Assembly: GCF_024721015.1 (NCBI RefSeq)
Contig: NZ_JANAIF010000001.1
Location: 62,001-126,000 of the forward strand
Direction of reading: 5' to 3'
Length of the DNA: 64,000 bases
Source of the DNA: Xenorhabdus bovienii
GTDB taxonomy: Bacteria; Pseudomonadota; Gammaproteobacteria; Enterobacterales; Enterobacteriaceae
Position 1 is the stretch's first letter; each line of letters opens with the position of its first letter. A program made the position numbers and the translations under genes. Below, one piece after another: positions 18,129 to 26,945 of the stretch. A model generated the notes under the pieces. That model ran no database searches, was not told where the DNA came from, and was given only the letters and a program-made list of their open reading frames with translations.

Positions 18129-19358
18129 TCAACTCACACGATGACTGTTCAATACGGCGATCAGTTGATCCGCACAATAAACAATATGCTCTTCATCCCA
18201 ACTAGGGTGCAGATACAGGCTGATTGTTCTCGGCAATAAAGAACGTGCAGTTTCACAGACAACATCACGGTAATTGACAGATTCCGGTGATGTGTATTCT
18301 TTCGAATGAAAAGGGAAATTGGCTGAACCAAACCCACGTAGCTCTCTGAATACTTTTTCGCCATAGGCTTCAGGCCACTGGATTTTAAATGCCGGAATAC
18401 CTATCTTTTTCAAATCACTCAGGATGATTTCAGCCGTACAATCCAGTTTGGCAAGATCAAAAACAATGGGATATAACCAGTACGCATTGCATCTGTCTTC
18501 ATTATTCAATGGCAGGCCGTGGATCAAGTCGATATCCGCAAATTTTTCATCGTAGATCTTCGCATATCGCTTGCGATTGTTCATATTCCAATCATCAAAT
18601 CGTTCTAGTTCATTCAGGCCGATAATCGATTGGATTTCAGTCATACGGTAGTTGTAACCAATTCGATTATGCACATGCCATGAAACTTCTTCTAAAGCGA
18701 GAAGGTCAAATTTTCTCCGCACATCAAACCCATGATCACGATAAGCCCGGCATTCCCAACCTATTTCAGTATTGTTGGTCACGACCATGCCGCCCTCTCC
18801 CCCCGTAGTAAAATGTTTTGACTGGCAGAAGCTAAACGTACCGATATCCCCGATTGTGCCAGCCGATTTTCCTTTATATTTTCCGCCGAGACATTGTGCG
18901 CTATCTTCGATCACTTTGAGGTTATGCTGGCGGGCAATCGCCATGATTGGGTCCATATCAGATACGACACCATAAAGATGCACGACAATAATTGCTTTCG
19001 TGCGCGGTGTAATCAGTGCTTCTATCTTAGTGGGATCAATGGTGTGCTCTTCTGTCGTATCACAAAAAACAGGAATGGCACCGCATTGTAAAACAGCAAA
19101 GGAAGTTGCAATGAAAGTGTAAGAAGGCACGATAACTTCATCGCCGGGGCCAATATTTAATGCGCCAACAGCAATATTTACGGCAGAAGTCCCGGAATTA
19201 CATGAAATTGCCATTTCTGCGCCAATCCAATGCGCAAATTTATTTTCAAATTCCATGCCTTTTTTTCCAGTCCAGTAATTTACTTGACCAGATAATAGGG
19301 GTTCTTGAATATCTTTCAGTGTTTTTTCTGTAAAACTTGGCCATTGTGGGAAATTCAT
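18129..19358 (-). CDS. DegT/DnrJ/EryC1/StrS-family PLP aminotransferase
   Basis: A 409-aa sugar or cyclitol aminotransferase. The PLP-phosphate loop is CNSGTSAV (53-60), the pyridoxal Asp is D152 in VIEDSAQCLGG, and the Schiff-base Lys is K181 in FCQSKHFTTGGEGG. The start at 19358 has AAGGTG upstream. A longer frame adds 23 hydrophobic residues without a ribosome binding site. Such enzymes transfer an amino group, usually from Glu or Gln, to a keto-sugar or keto-cyclitol. It is the last gene of a minus-strand cluster with a phosphatase, a glycosyltransferase, a dioxygenase and an exporter. The substrate is unknown; it is not clearly ArnB, WecE or NtdA. Confidence 0.9.
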   Translation of the reverse strand: MNFPQWPSFTEKTLKDIQEPLLSGQVNYWTGKKGMEFENKFAHWIGAEMAISCNSGTSAVNIAVGALNIGPGDEVIVPSYTFIATSFAVLQCGAIPVFCDTTEEHTIDPTKIEALITPRTKAIIVVHLYGVVSDMDPIMAIARQHNLKVIEDSAQCLGGKYKGKSAGTIGDIGTFSFCQSKHFTTGGEGGMVVTNNTEIGWECRAYRDHGFDVRRKFDLLALEEVSWHVHNRIGYNYRMTEIQSIIGLNELERFDDWNMNNRKRYAKIYDEKFADIDLIHGLPLNNEDRCNAYWLYPIVFDLAKLDCTAEIILSDLKKIGIPAFKIQWPEAYGEKVFRELRGFGSANFPFHSKEYTSPESVNYRDVVCETARSLLPRTISLYLHPSWDEEHIVYCADQLIAVLNSHRVS

Positions 19359-19437
19359 AATTTTACACCTTAATATTTTTAAAATAGATAAAATTAATCC
19401 TATAAAATAAATCACATAACTAATCAATCAGATTATT

Positions 19438-20562
19438 TCAATGTTTCTTTATCAATTTTGTATTTGCTACCATAATTAATGCACCAATAGCTAATATATA
19501 AAATGCTGTCTCCAGACCAGAACTCTGGGCAATAAACCCTATTAAAGCTGGCCCAATCATAATTCCAAAATACCCAAATGTGACAATAGAAGCGACAGCA
19601 TGGCTAGGCAACATGACTTTTTGAGTTCCAGATATTGAACATAAGATTGGAACAATATTTGATGATCCCAACCCAATAAAGAAAAACCCAATCATAGATA
19701 GATTGAGAGTTCCTACATTAACAACGATAAGAAATCCAATGAAGATACTGAGTGTACCAGCAAAAAATACTTTCCCCCTTCCTATTTTTGATATAACCCG
19801 ATCTCCCATGAATCGTCCTATTGTCATCGCTGCTGCAAAGGCAGCATACCCAAATCCACTGAATGAAATATCAATATTACGCTCACTAACTAAAAATACT
19901 CCACTCCAGTCAATTACAGAACCTTCAATAATTCCCATTAAAAAACAAAGCAAACTCGCTACAATAATGATTCCCCGAGGAAAAACAATTTTTTTACTAT
20001 CGCTATCCCCATGATTTTTATGACGACTAATGAGTCCAGAAAAAGAAAACAAAAATAACACAGACAATATAAAGGATATAATTAAGCATGCTGCAAGCGC
20101 TGAGAAATTCAAATAAAGTAATATAGATACACCAGCAGCACCAAAGATCCCCCCTAAACTAAAAAATCCATGAAATCCTGACATTAAATTTCTATTTGTA
20201 TTTTTTTCGACCTCAACCGCCTGAATATTCATTGCAACATCCACTGTACCAATGGATGCACCAAATATAAAAAGCATAAAACCCAGTTGAGTGACATTAG
20301 GCGCCAATATTAAAATCGGTAAAGAAACAATAGCAAAAATTCCTGAAGATATAATAACCTTACGACAACCAAATAAAGTGGTAAGAAATCCTGTAATCGG
20401 CATCGAAACAATTGAACCGAAACCAAGAAAAAGTAATAAAAAACCTAACTCTCCTGCATCAATATTTAAATCAGCCTTTACCAAGGGTATAAGAGGAGCC
20501 CACGCAGCAATTCCCATACCTGCTGCCAAGAAAACAACTCTAGTAGAAATAACATTATTCAT
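19438..20562 (-). CDS. MFS transporter (YbjJ-like)
   Basis: A 374-aa protein with about 12 hydrophobic helices. It starts MNNVISTRVVFLAAGMGIAAWAPLIPLVK, and the MFS pattern GRFMGDRVISKIGRGKVFF follows helix 8. It resembles the E. coli YbjJ group. I took the ATG at 20562, with GAG 7 nt upstream, over an upstream TTG. Within a biosynthetic-looking cluster it is the likely exporter, or self-protection pump, for the product. Direction and substrate are inferred. Confidence 0.8.
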   Translation of the reverse strand: MNNVISTRVVFLAAGMGIAAWAPLIPLVKADLNIDAGELGFLLLFLGFGSIVSMPITGFLTTLFGCRKVIISSGIFAIVSLPILILAPNVTQLGFMLFIFGASIGTVDVAMNIQAVEVEKNTNRNLMSGFHGFFSLGGIFGAAGVSILLYLNFSALAACLIISFILSVLFLFSFSGLISRHKNHGDSDSKKIVFPRGIIIVASLLCFLMGIIEGSVIDWSGVFLVSERNIDISFSGFGYAAFAAAMTIGRFMGDRVISKIGRGKVFFAGTLSIFIGFLIVVNVGTLNLSMIGFFFIGLGSSNIVPILCSISGTQKVMLPSHAVASIVTFGYFGIMIGPALIGFIAQSSGLETAFYILAIGALIMVANTKLIKKH

Positions 20563-20650
20563 TAAGCATCTCAACTATAATATTTTAAATAAAGTAATTA
20601 CGTTTCAGTTACTTATAAATATTTAACAGTAAATAGTTTCAAATTTACGC

Positions 20651-21298
20651 TTATAAGTTCATACTGACTCTGAAAGAATTAATTCCCATCTCAGCAATCT
20701 TAATTTCATTCCAGTCATTAATTAGACCTATAACTGAATCAAACATTTTTTCTTTTCCACCAATCTGTATGACCTTACACTCTGCTGCTAATGCGCTTTG
20801 CACCCCAGCATGAGCATCTTCAAAAACTAAACAATCTTCAGCCGCAATATTCAAACGTTCTGCTGCCATAAGATAGGGATCAGGATAGGGCTTGCCATTC
20901 AGCACATCATCAGAACCAATTATGAAGTCTGGTATCTTAAGACCACAAATCGCCATCCTATGATATGCAACTCGTTGGCTGGCAGAAGTGACGACAGACC
21001 ACGGACAAGTGCCTAAAGACAGCAGAAATTCTTTTGCCCCCGGTAACGCCTTGGCAGTAGCAGAATATTTAATTTCTAAATCATCTAATAACTTAATTTG
21101 TTCTTCCACATTCAAATATGGAGCAATGGATAAAATAACATCCTTGGAGCGAACACCATGGCAAATATCTAATACATCTTTGATAGATATGTTGTGCATT
21201 TCGCACCATTTAGACCAAACAACTTCAACTTCTGAAAGTGATTGAACTAAAGTGCCATCCATATCAAATAAAATGGCTTTTATGTTAAAAATCTCCAT
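20651..21298 (-). CDS. HAD-superfamily phosphatase (HxpA/YfbT-like)
   Basis: A 215-aa HAD hydrolase with a helical cap inserted after motif I. Motif I is FDMDGTLVQS (D12 nucleophile, D14), motif II is SVVTSAS, and the Lys/Asp motifs are GKPYPDPYLMAAERL and CLVFEDAHAGVQSAL. Family members such as HxpA remove phosphate from hexitol or sugar phosphates. The start at 21298 has GGAGGAG immediately upstream. In this cluster it may release the free aminosugar from a phosphorylated intermediate, as in kanosamine pathways. That role is inference. Confidence 0.85.
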   Translation of the reverse strand: MEIFNIKAILFDMDGTLVQSLSEVEVVWSKWCEMHNISIKDVLDICHGVRSKDVILSIAPYLNVEEQIKLLDDLEIKYSATAKALPGAKEFLLSLGTCPWSVVTSASQRVAYHRMAICGLKIPDFIIGSDDVLNGKPYPDPYLMAAERLNIAAEDCLVFEDAHAGVQSALAAECKVIQIGGKEKMFDSVIGLINDWNEIKIAEMGINSFRVSMNL

Positions 21299-21395
21299 TA
21301 CTCCTCCAGACTTCATACCAATTAAGGTAATTTATAATTAAGTAAAGAAATGATAAACCAGCAGTAAAAGCTCAATAACGAACTACTTATTTAAA

Positions 21396-21450
21396 CCCTT
21401 CATCTTTCAAGTTGCCGCCGCATTGAAACATGAAATTCATTGGGTATATT
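21396..21450. repeat. Short derivative of the dispersed palindromic repeat
   Basis: CCCTTCATCTTTCAAGTTGC leads into a reverse-complement-like partner ending ATTCATTGGGTATA. It looks like the two ends of the longer repeat near 23.5 and 61.7 kb with the middle removed. It lies in the gap between the glycosyltransferase and phosphatase genes. Confidence 0.5.
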
Positions 21451-21457
21451 AATAGAC

Positions 21458-22216
21458 TCAGATAATTTTAGGATCATTGATAATCCAATAAATTTTAATA
21501 GAGAAAATTCCTAAAATCATAATACTATAATTAATAAACGTCCTCATAAAACTCCAGTTCTCTCTTGTATCCTCCCAAATAACAGGGAATTGATATAGTT
21601 TCTTAGAGAGTCTATTTGTAAGGTAAATAATTTCAGCATCAAATGCATACCCCTTAATCTTTTGCTTAGAAAATACTTCCTTTGCTACATCAGACCTTAA
21701 CATCTTAAATGGGCACTGAGAATCAGAAACTTTACAGTTTAATAGTAAATTAACAATTTTCAAAAAAAACTTACTGGTTATTTTTCTATATAAATTCGCT
21801 TTTGATTTATTCTTTGAGAATCGCTCCCCAATAATTAAATCAACATTAGAAGTTTCAATTTTTTGATAAGCACTAAAAAAATCACTCTCCTTTATTGGAA
21901 AATCAATATCAGTATAAAAAATATATCTTCCTTTTGCTAAATCAACGCCTCGCCTTATACTATATCCTTTTCCATAGTTACCACAGTTAGAGACAACCTC
22001 AACATCAGGGTACTGTTTTTTTACCTTGATAATATCTATATCATGGAAATTATTTTTATTTGAATCATTAATTATAATGACCTGTACTTTCAATACCTCT
22101 TGAATATTCTTAATGCGCTGTATGGTTTTTTCTATAACTAAATAACTTTCATTATACCTAGGAAGAATAATTGAAACATCAATATTATTCACTCCGTGAT
22201 GCATTATTTTCTCCAT
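21458..22216 (-). CDS. Family 2 (GT-A) glycosyltransferase with C-terminal membrane segment
   Basis: A 252-aa glycosyltransferase. The GT2 start is VSIILPRYNESYLVIEKTI, then VIIINDSN, and the metal-binding DxD is YTDIDFP (D103/D105). The region CPFKMLRSDVAKEVF, with YAFDAEIIYL after it, resembles polyprenyl-phosphate hexosyltransferases (DPM/ALG5-like). One hydrophobic helix near the C-terminus (about 225-246) would anchor it to the inner membrane. AAGGTG precedes the ATG. In the cluster it may load or transfer a sugar to a lipid or to the product. Acceptor unknown. Confidence 0.82.
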   Translation of the reverse strand: MEKIMHHGVNNIDVSIILPRYNESYLVIEKTIQRIKNIQEVLKVQVIIINDSNKNNFHDIDIIKVKKQYPDVEVVSNCGNYGKGYSIRRGVDLAKGRYIFYTDIDFPIKESDFFSAYQKIETSNVDLIIGERFSKNKSKANLYRKITSKFFLKIVNLLLNCKVSDSQCPFKMLRSDVAKEVFSKQKIKGYAFDAEIIYLTNRLSKKLYQFPVIWEDTRENWSFMRTFINYSIMILGIFSIKIYWIINDPKII

Positions 22217-22239
22217 AATAACACCTTAAAGACAATATG

Positions 22240-23091
22240 CTAACTCCCCAACAATAATTCACCCAGCTCTGTTAAATTTATGCTGGATGTACCTTGTTGA
22301 TTAACTTTTTTAACCGGGAAAAGTTTACCCGTTATAGATGTAGTCGGTAATCCTTGTTTATAAGCAGCAATTCGTTCTGCGATTTGCTGCTCAGTAAGAT
22401 CAGTCCGTGGAAAACAACAAAAATATTGAGCTAATCTTGGATTATCCGAAATATTAGGTTTATTTCCATGAGGCAGCGCGCCATGAAAGATAACATAATC
22501 CCCGGCTTTCAATGGGATAGATACAATTTTCATTCCTGTCGTATCAGGGAATCGGCTATTATATCCTTCCGGTTGTTTCGACAGCCATTCATAGATTACT
22601 TTATGAAACCCCGGTACACATTGAAATCCACCAGAATTGCCATCATCGTCAGTTAGGCTCAATAGGCCTTGTATTTTACTCTCTAACGGGCGTTTTGAAA
22701 CATCAATATCCCAATGAATAAAACCTTCGTATTTCCAATCATCATTAACAGGGGGATTCATATTGACCCTATCAATACTCACCAATAGTTCTTTTATACC
22801 AAAAATTCTTTCATATACAGAGTAAATTATTTGACTTTGCCGATTATCCCACAAGGTCTGATGATGATAAAAAGGAATACGCCCCATTTCATCAATTCCT
22901 GAGCGAGAACGGATATCGGTGTTATAAAAATTAACGGGATCATTTTTATCCATTTCCAAAAAATAGAATATAGCATCGACTGTTTTCTGGGTTTGCTCTC
23001 TACTAACCGCTGATTCTATAACTATATAACCGTTATCATCCCAGCTTTTTAAATACTGCCCCATTTTTTCTTCAGAAAGAAATTCAGACAT
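22240..23091 (-). CDS. Phytanoyl-CoA dioxygenase (PhyH)-family Fe(II)/2-oxoglutarate oxygenase
   Basis: A 283-aa non-haem iron oxygenase. The facial triad is visible as H126-x-D128 (FIHWDID) and H208 (GALPHGNKP), with R219 (NPRLAQYF) as the likely 2-oxoglutarate anchor. Bacterial PhyH enzymes hydroxylate or oxidise small molecules in natural-product pathways. It is the first gene of the minus-strand cluster, 23 nt before the glycosyltransferase. It might create a keto or hydroxyl group needed by the aminotransferase. The substrate is unknown. Confidence 0.85.
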   Translation of the reverse strand: MSEFLSEEKMGQYLKSWDDNGYIVIESAVSREQTQKTVDAIFYFLEMDKNDPVNFYNTDIRSRSGIDEMGRIPFYHHQTLWDNRQSQIIYSVYERIFGIKELLVSIDRVNMNPPVNDDWKYEGFIHWDIDVSKRPLESKIQGLLSLTDDDGNSGGFQCVPGFHKVIYEWLSKQPEGYNSRFPDTTGMKIVSIPLKAGDYVIFHGALPHGNKPNISDNPRLAQYFCCFPRTDLTEQQIAERIAAYKQGLPTTSITGKLFPVKKVNQQGTSSINLTELGELLLGS

Positions 23092-23425
23092 AATTCCTCC
23101 TACCTAATTATTAGATATAAACTAAATGTAATAATATATACTGAAATAGAATTAAATATAGAAAAATATAAGCAACAAGAATCAAACATAAACGCATTAA
23201 AAATAAACTACAGCAAGCAATGTGAAATTCAAATAAAAAAATACTTTTTTTAAAAAAAGTTGATGCAAATCACACATTAATGTTAATCAAATAAATAAAT
23301 TCCAAAATTATATTTATAATAAATTATTCTTAATAGAAAGAATGACAAAAATAAATTAATGAATAATTAAATAAAAAATAAAACAAACAATCACGATAAT
23401 ATATTTAAACTTTTGTTTATCATTT
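23092..23425. other. AT-rich upstream region of the accessory cluster
   Basis: About 330 bp of very AT-rich sequence with no credible gene. It must contain the minus-strand promoter of the cluster. Long A/T runs are typical of H-NS-bound, acquired DNA, but no binding data can be inferred. Confidence 0.5.
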
Positions 23426-23555
23426 CTATACTCAATGGATTTCGAGTTGCAGCGCGACGGTAAGAGAACGAATCCCCGGGAGCATAGATAACGGTTTGGC
23501 TGGGATGAAGGAATACAGCCAACAAAGCTACAATGCAAAAGATAAAGGGATATAT
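23426..23555. repeat. Dispersed ~130-bp repeat (ERIC/MITE-like), copy 1
   Basis: The unit reads GATTTCGAGTTGCAGCGCGA, CGAATCCCCGGGAGCATAGA and CCAACAAAGCTACAATGCAA, ending AAAGGGATAT. The two ends are imperfect inverted repeats of the type TTTCAAGTTGCA / TGCAACTTGAAA. A second copy is at 61633-61769 and a deleted form is at 21396. I recall similar units throughout Xenorhabdus and Photorhabdus genomes. A 60-codon frame inside is not a gene. Confidence 0.65.
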
Positions 23556-23758
23556 AAACAAGGCTCTCACAATGCCGTAGCGTACAGATGTTGGATGTTC
23601 AGGTGAAGCTTTAAAAAAGATAAGCCACCACTGAATACCTCACTTTTGAAAAGGAAGATGTTAGTGACGGCTTAATCCACATTCGCTCACACAAAAAAAT
23701 ATCAAATACAAATCCGAGTGATTCTTGAAACTTAAGCGATATGATTACCCTAAATGCA
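23556..23758. other. Spacer between repeat and nagE
   Basis: About 200 bp downstream of nagE, with no gene or clear terminator seen. Confidence 0.4.
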
Positions 23759-25786
23759 TTAAATCACCTGAAATAAATCTGACTCTTTAGCAACAACAGC
23801 ATCTTGCGCAATCATTCTAATGCCAAAATAATCATCAATATTGCTGATAATCACAGGGCTGATCATTGATTTAGCATGGGCGTTCAAGTAATCAAGATCC
23901 AGCTTCAATAGTGGCTCACCCGCTTTAACTTTCACACCTTCTTCAATCAGACGCTCAAACCCTCTGCCATTAAGAGTAACGGTATCAATACCTATATGAA
24001 CAATGACTTCAACACCATTATCTGCCGCAATACATACTGCATGATTGGTATCGAAAATTTTCACGACCGTACCGTCAATGGGAGCTAAAACAGTGTCCGA
24101 CGTCGGCTTAATCGCAATACCATCCCCTACCAACTTGCTGGAAAAGGCTTCATCAGGGACATCTTCCAGTTTGACCAATTCCCCTGTAACAGGAGCGATT
24201 AAGGTCAAGATTGGAATGCCTGTTTGATGGCTATCTTCCTTTGTCTGAACATCAGACTCAGAGTATTGAGTTTCTGTGATTGCCGCTACCGGGCCTTTTG
24301 CCAATACTTCTTTCATGGCACTGGCAATCAACTCTGCGCGGGTTCCAACTATGATTTGGGCGTTCTGTTTATTCAGACGGATAATTCCCGAGGCACCAAG
24401 ATGTCTGGTCAGTCTATTATTGACCAATCCTGAGTCTTTGACTGATAAACGCAAACGGCTGATACAGGAATCAATCCCTGTCAAATTATCGGATCCCCCT
24501 ACTGCGGCAATGTACTGACGTGCTTCTTCCTGAATGTTATTTACTATATTCTTTCCTTGTTTTGCCGTATCAACATCATAACCATCGGTTTCATCCGTGG
24601 CTGATAATTCACGCCCCGGTGTCATCAGGTTGAATTTTTTGATGGTGAAACGGAATACAACATAGTAAAGGCAGAAGAATACCAAACCTTGTGGGATCAG
24701 CATGTACCACTTAACCGCCAGCGGGTTGCGCGAGGAGAGCAACATATCGACGAATCCGGCACTAAAGCCGAAACCTGCAATCCACTCCATTGTGGCCGCG
24801 ATATAAACAGAAATTCCCGTTAAAATGGCGTGCAAAACATAAAGCACAGGTGCGACAAACATGAAAGAGAATTCAAGTGGCTCAGTCACCCCCGTGAAGA
24901 AAGCCGCAATAGCGCCCGCCATCATGATACCAGCAACTTTAGCTTTGTTTTCAGGACGTGCACAGTGGTAAATCGCCAATGCGGCTCCCGGTAATCCAAA
25001 CATCATAATGGGGAAGAAACCCGCCTGATAACGCCCGGTGATACCCGTAATGGCCGTACCAGCCTCAATCGATTTCTGACCACCGAGGAAGTTAGGAATA
25101 TCATTGATGCCGGCAACATCAAACCAGAATACTGAGTTAAGTGCATGATGCAGGCCAACGGGTATCAACAGACGGTTAAAGAATGCATAAAGACCCGCCC
25201 CTGATGACCCAAGATTCATGATGCTTTCACCAAATGCCACCAGCCAGTCATAAACTACCGGCCAAATGAACATCAGGATAAAAGATACCAAAATCATCAG
25301 GAAAGAATTTAAGATAGGTACTAAACGGCGACCACTAAAGAATGACAGCGCCTGTGGTAACTCGACGCTACTGTAGCGGTTGTACAGTTCAGCAGAAAGT
25401 ACCCCAACCAAAATCCCGACAAACTGGTTATTGATCTTCCCGAATGCCTTTGGTACTTCATCAATCGGCATACTTTTAATCATTGCGATAGACGCGGGAG
25501 CACACAGGTTTATGACGACAATAAACCCGATTAAACCTGCCAGTGCAGCAGCGCCATCTTTATCCTTCGACATGCCATAGGCTAACCCAATTGCGAACAA
25601 CATCCCCATATTGTTAAGGATGGCATTGCCGGATGTGATAAGCAGTGCTGCCAGCGCATTATCAGCGCCCCAACCCGTCGGATCGATCCAGTACCCTATC
25701 CCTACTAATATTGCCGCTGCCGGCAATGTGGCAACGGGCACCATCAATGCCCGACCAATACGTTGTAAGTAGCTTAGAATGTTCAC
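23759..25786 (-). CDS. nagE: N-acetylglucosamine-specific PTS enzyme IICBA
   Basis: A 675-aa fused permease. The membrane IIC domain spans about 1-370 (MNILSYLQRIGRALMVPVATLPAAAILVGIGYW). IIB has phospho-Cys C441 in TGIDSCISRLRLSV, and IIA has phospho-His H597 in VIVHIGIDTVTLNGRGFE. It imports GlcNAc and phosphorylates it to GlcNAc-6-P, the substrate of NagA. Its C-B-A order and length fit NagE. Divergent from nagB with shared NagC/CRP-like sites. Confidence 0.97.
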   Translation of the reverse strand: MNILSYLQRIGRALMVPVATLPAAAILVGIGYWIDPTGWGADNALAALLITSGNAILNNMGMLFAIGLAYGMSKDKDGAAALAGLIGFIVVINLCAPASIAMIKSMPIDEVPKAFGKINNQFVGILVGVLSAELYNRYSSVELPQALSFFSGRRLVPILNSFLMILVSFILMFIWPVVYDWLVAFGESIMNLGSSGAGLYAFFNRLLIPVGLHHALNSVFWFDVAGINDIPNFLGGQKSIEAGTAITGITGRYQAGFFPIMMFGLPGAALAIYHCARPENKAKVAGIMMAGAIAAFFTGVTEPLEFSFMFVAPVLYVLHAILTGISVYIAATMEWIAGFGFSAGFVDMLLSSRNPLAVKWYMLIPQGLVFFCLYYVVFRFTIKKFNLMTPGRELSATDETDGYDVDTAKQGKNIVNNIQEEARQYIAAVGGSDNLTGIDSCISRLRLSVKDSGLVNNRLTRHLGASGIIRLNKQNAQIIVGTRAELIASAMKEVLAKGPVAAITETQYSESDVQTKEDSHQTGIPILTLIAPVTGELVKLEDVPDEAFSSKLVGDGIAIKPTSDTVLAPIDGTVVKIFDTNHAVCIAADNGVEVIVHIGIDTVTLNGRGFERLIEEGVKVKAGEPLLKLDLDYLNAHAKSMISPVIISNIDDYFGIRMIAQDAVVAKESDLFQVI

Positions 25787-25888
25787 TCTTGCCCCCTTGA
25801 AGCTCCGTTAATGGAGTCTTTTTGTTAATTCATGATGTGATGACATCACTTATGTATTTCTTGTTAAAACATTTTTTAGTCTAAAAAG

Positions 25889-25912
25889 ATTATTTTGTAT
25901 CGCAAATTAAAT
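25889..25912. promoter_or_regulatory. NagC operator, nagE-proximal
   Basis: ATTATTTTGTATCGCAAATT then AAAT. The core GTATCGCAAATTAAA matches the E. coli nagE-nagB NagC site as I remember it. NagC leaves the site when GlcNAc-6-P accumulates. Confidence 0.65.
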
Positions 25913-25921
25913 CCTTCTGAT

Positions 25922-25939
25922 ATGTGATAAACGTCACCA
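25922..25939. promoter_or_regulatory. CRP-cAMP binding site
   Basis: TGTGA, six bases (TAAACG), then TCACC. This matches the TGTGA-N6-TCACA consensus in nine of ten core positions. It lies between the two NagC-like sites. Confidence 0.7.
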
Positions 25940-25983
25940 CATTTGATAAATTTTTAATCAATTATCTAGCTGGCACACAAAAC

Positions 25984-26004
25984 TTATTTTATGATTAAAA
26001 ATAT
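25984..26004. promoter_or_regulatory. Second NagC-like operator, nagB-proximal
   Basis: TTATTTTATGATTAAAAATA has the loose A/T dyad of NagC sites, about 115 nt before nagB. Spacing of about 95 bp from the first site would suit DNA looping. Confidence 0.45.
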
Positions 26005-26118
26005 CTTCGAGGTATTAAATGGGTCAAACCCGTCGACAGAACAGGTATGATAGGTGCTTTTGCCCTACGGCTATCCAGTCGCCCCCATAATTAATAACAA
26101 ATGATTTAAGAGGTAATC

Positions 26119-26925
26119 ATGAGGCTGATCCCCCTAACTAATGCAAGCGATGTCGGACGATGGTCTGCTCACTACATTATTAGTAAAATCAATGCATTCA
26201 ATCCAACCGCAGAGCATCCTTTCGTGCTTGGCCTACCCACTGGCAGTACTCCACTGACCACCTATAGAGAACTTATTGCTCTGTATCAGGCGGGAAAAGT
26301 CAGTTTCAGGCATGTAGTGACATTTAATATGGATGAGTACGTCGGTATTCCTGAAGATCATCCCCAGAGCTACCATACGTTCATGCAGCAAAATTTCTTT
26401 GACCACATTGATATTCCAAAAGAAAATATCAATTTACTCAACGGCAATGCAGCAGAGATTGGCGCTGAATGCCTGCGTTATGAAAATAAGATCAAGACTT
26501 ATGGGAAAATTCATCTGTTCATGGGAGGAGTTGGGAATGATGGTCATATTGCCTTTAATGAACCCGCGTCTTCCCTCTCTTCACGCACTCGTATCAAAAC
26601 GTTGACCATTGAAACGCGAACCGCAAACTCCCGTTTTTTCAACAATGATGTGGAACAGGTTCCGAAATATGCATTAACGGTCGGTGTAGGAACTTTGATG
26701 GATGCCGAAGAAGTCATGATTCTGGCAACAGGAATGAACAAAGCACTGGCCCTGCAAGCTGCAATAGAAGGCAATATCAACCATATGTGGACAGTAAGCT
26801 GCCTACAAATGCATCCTAAATCGATTATTGTCTGTGATGAACCCGCAACAATGGAATTGAAAGTGAAGACAGTGAAATATTTTCGCCAGTTAGAGGCGGA
26901 TATTCTCAGTGAATTCGCTAGTTAG
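26119..26925 (+). CDS. nagB: Glucosamine-6-phosphate deaminase
   Basis: A 268-aa enzyme. Motifs are [18 protein letters not shown] (phosphate loop), FNMDEYVG with the catalytic Asp, and [23 protein letters not shown] with the catalytic His. It converts glucosamine-6-P to fructose-6-P and ammonia in the cytoplasm, linking amino sugars to glycolysis. First gene of nagBAC; 20 nt before nagA. Confidence 0.98.
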   Translation: MRLIPLTNASDVGRWSAHYIISKINAFNPTAEHPFVLGLPTGSTPLTTYRELIALYQAGKVSFRHVVTFNMDEYVGIPEDHPQSYHTFMQQNFFDHIDIPKENINLLNGNAAEIGAECLRYENKIKTYGKIHLFMGGVGNDGHIAFNEPASSLSSRTRIKTLTIETRTANSRFFNNDVEQVPKYALTVGVGTLMDAEEVMILATGMNKALALQAAIEGNINHMWTVSCLQMHPKSIIVCDEPATMELKVKTVKYFRQLEADILSEFAS

Positions 26926-26945
26926 TATTTATTCAGGAGGCCAGA

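Larger units (their letters stand above)
25787..26118. promoter_or_regulatory. Divergent nagE-nagB control region
   Basis: 332 bp without genes between divergent nagE and nagB. It contains two NagC-like sites, one CRP-like site and a 13-bp perfect palindrome (GTGATG, A, CATCAC at 25837-25849). The layout fits NagC repression by looping and CRP activation as in E. coli. Confidence 0.75.

Noticed and set aside
23356..23538. 60-codon minus-strand frame upstream of the accessory cluster
   Set aside because: It lies mostly within the dispersed repeat and has no protein features.
25837..25849. Palindrome GTGATG-A-CATCAC as a CRP site
   Set aside because: The half-sites are one base too close (GTGA-N5-TCAC instead of N6). 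A properly spaced site exists at 25922-25939.
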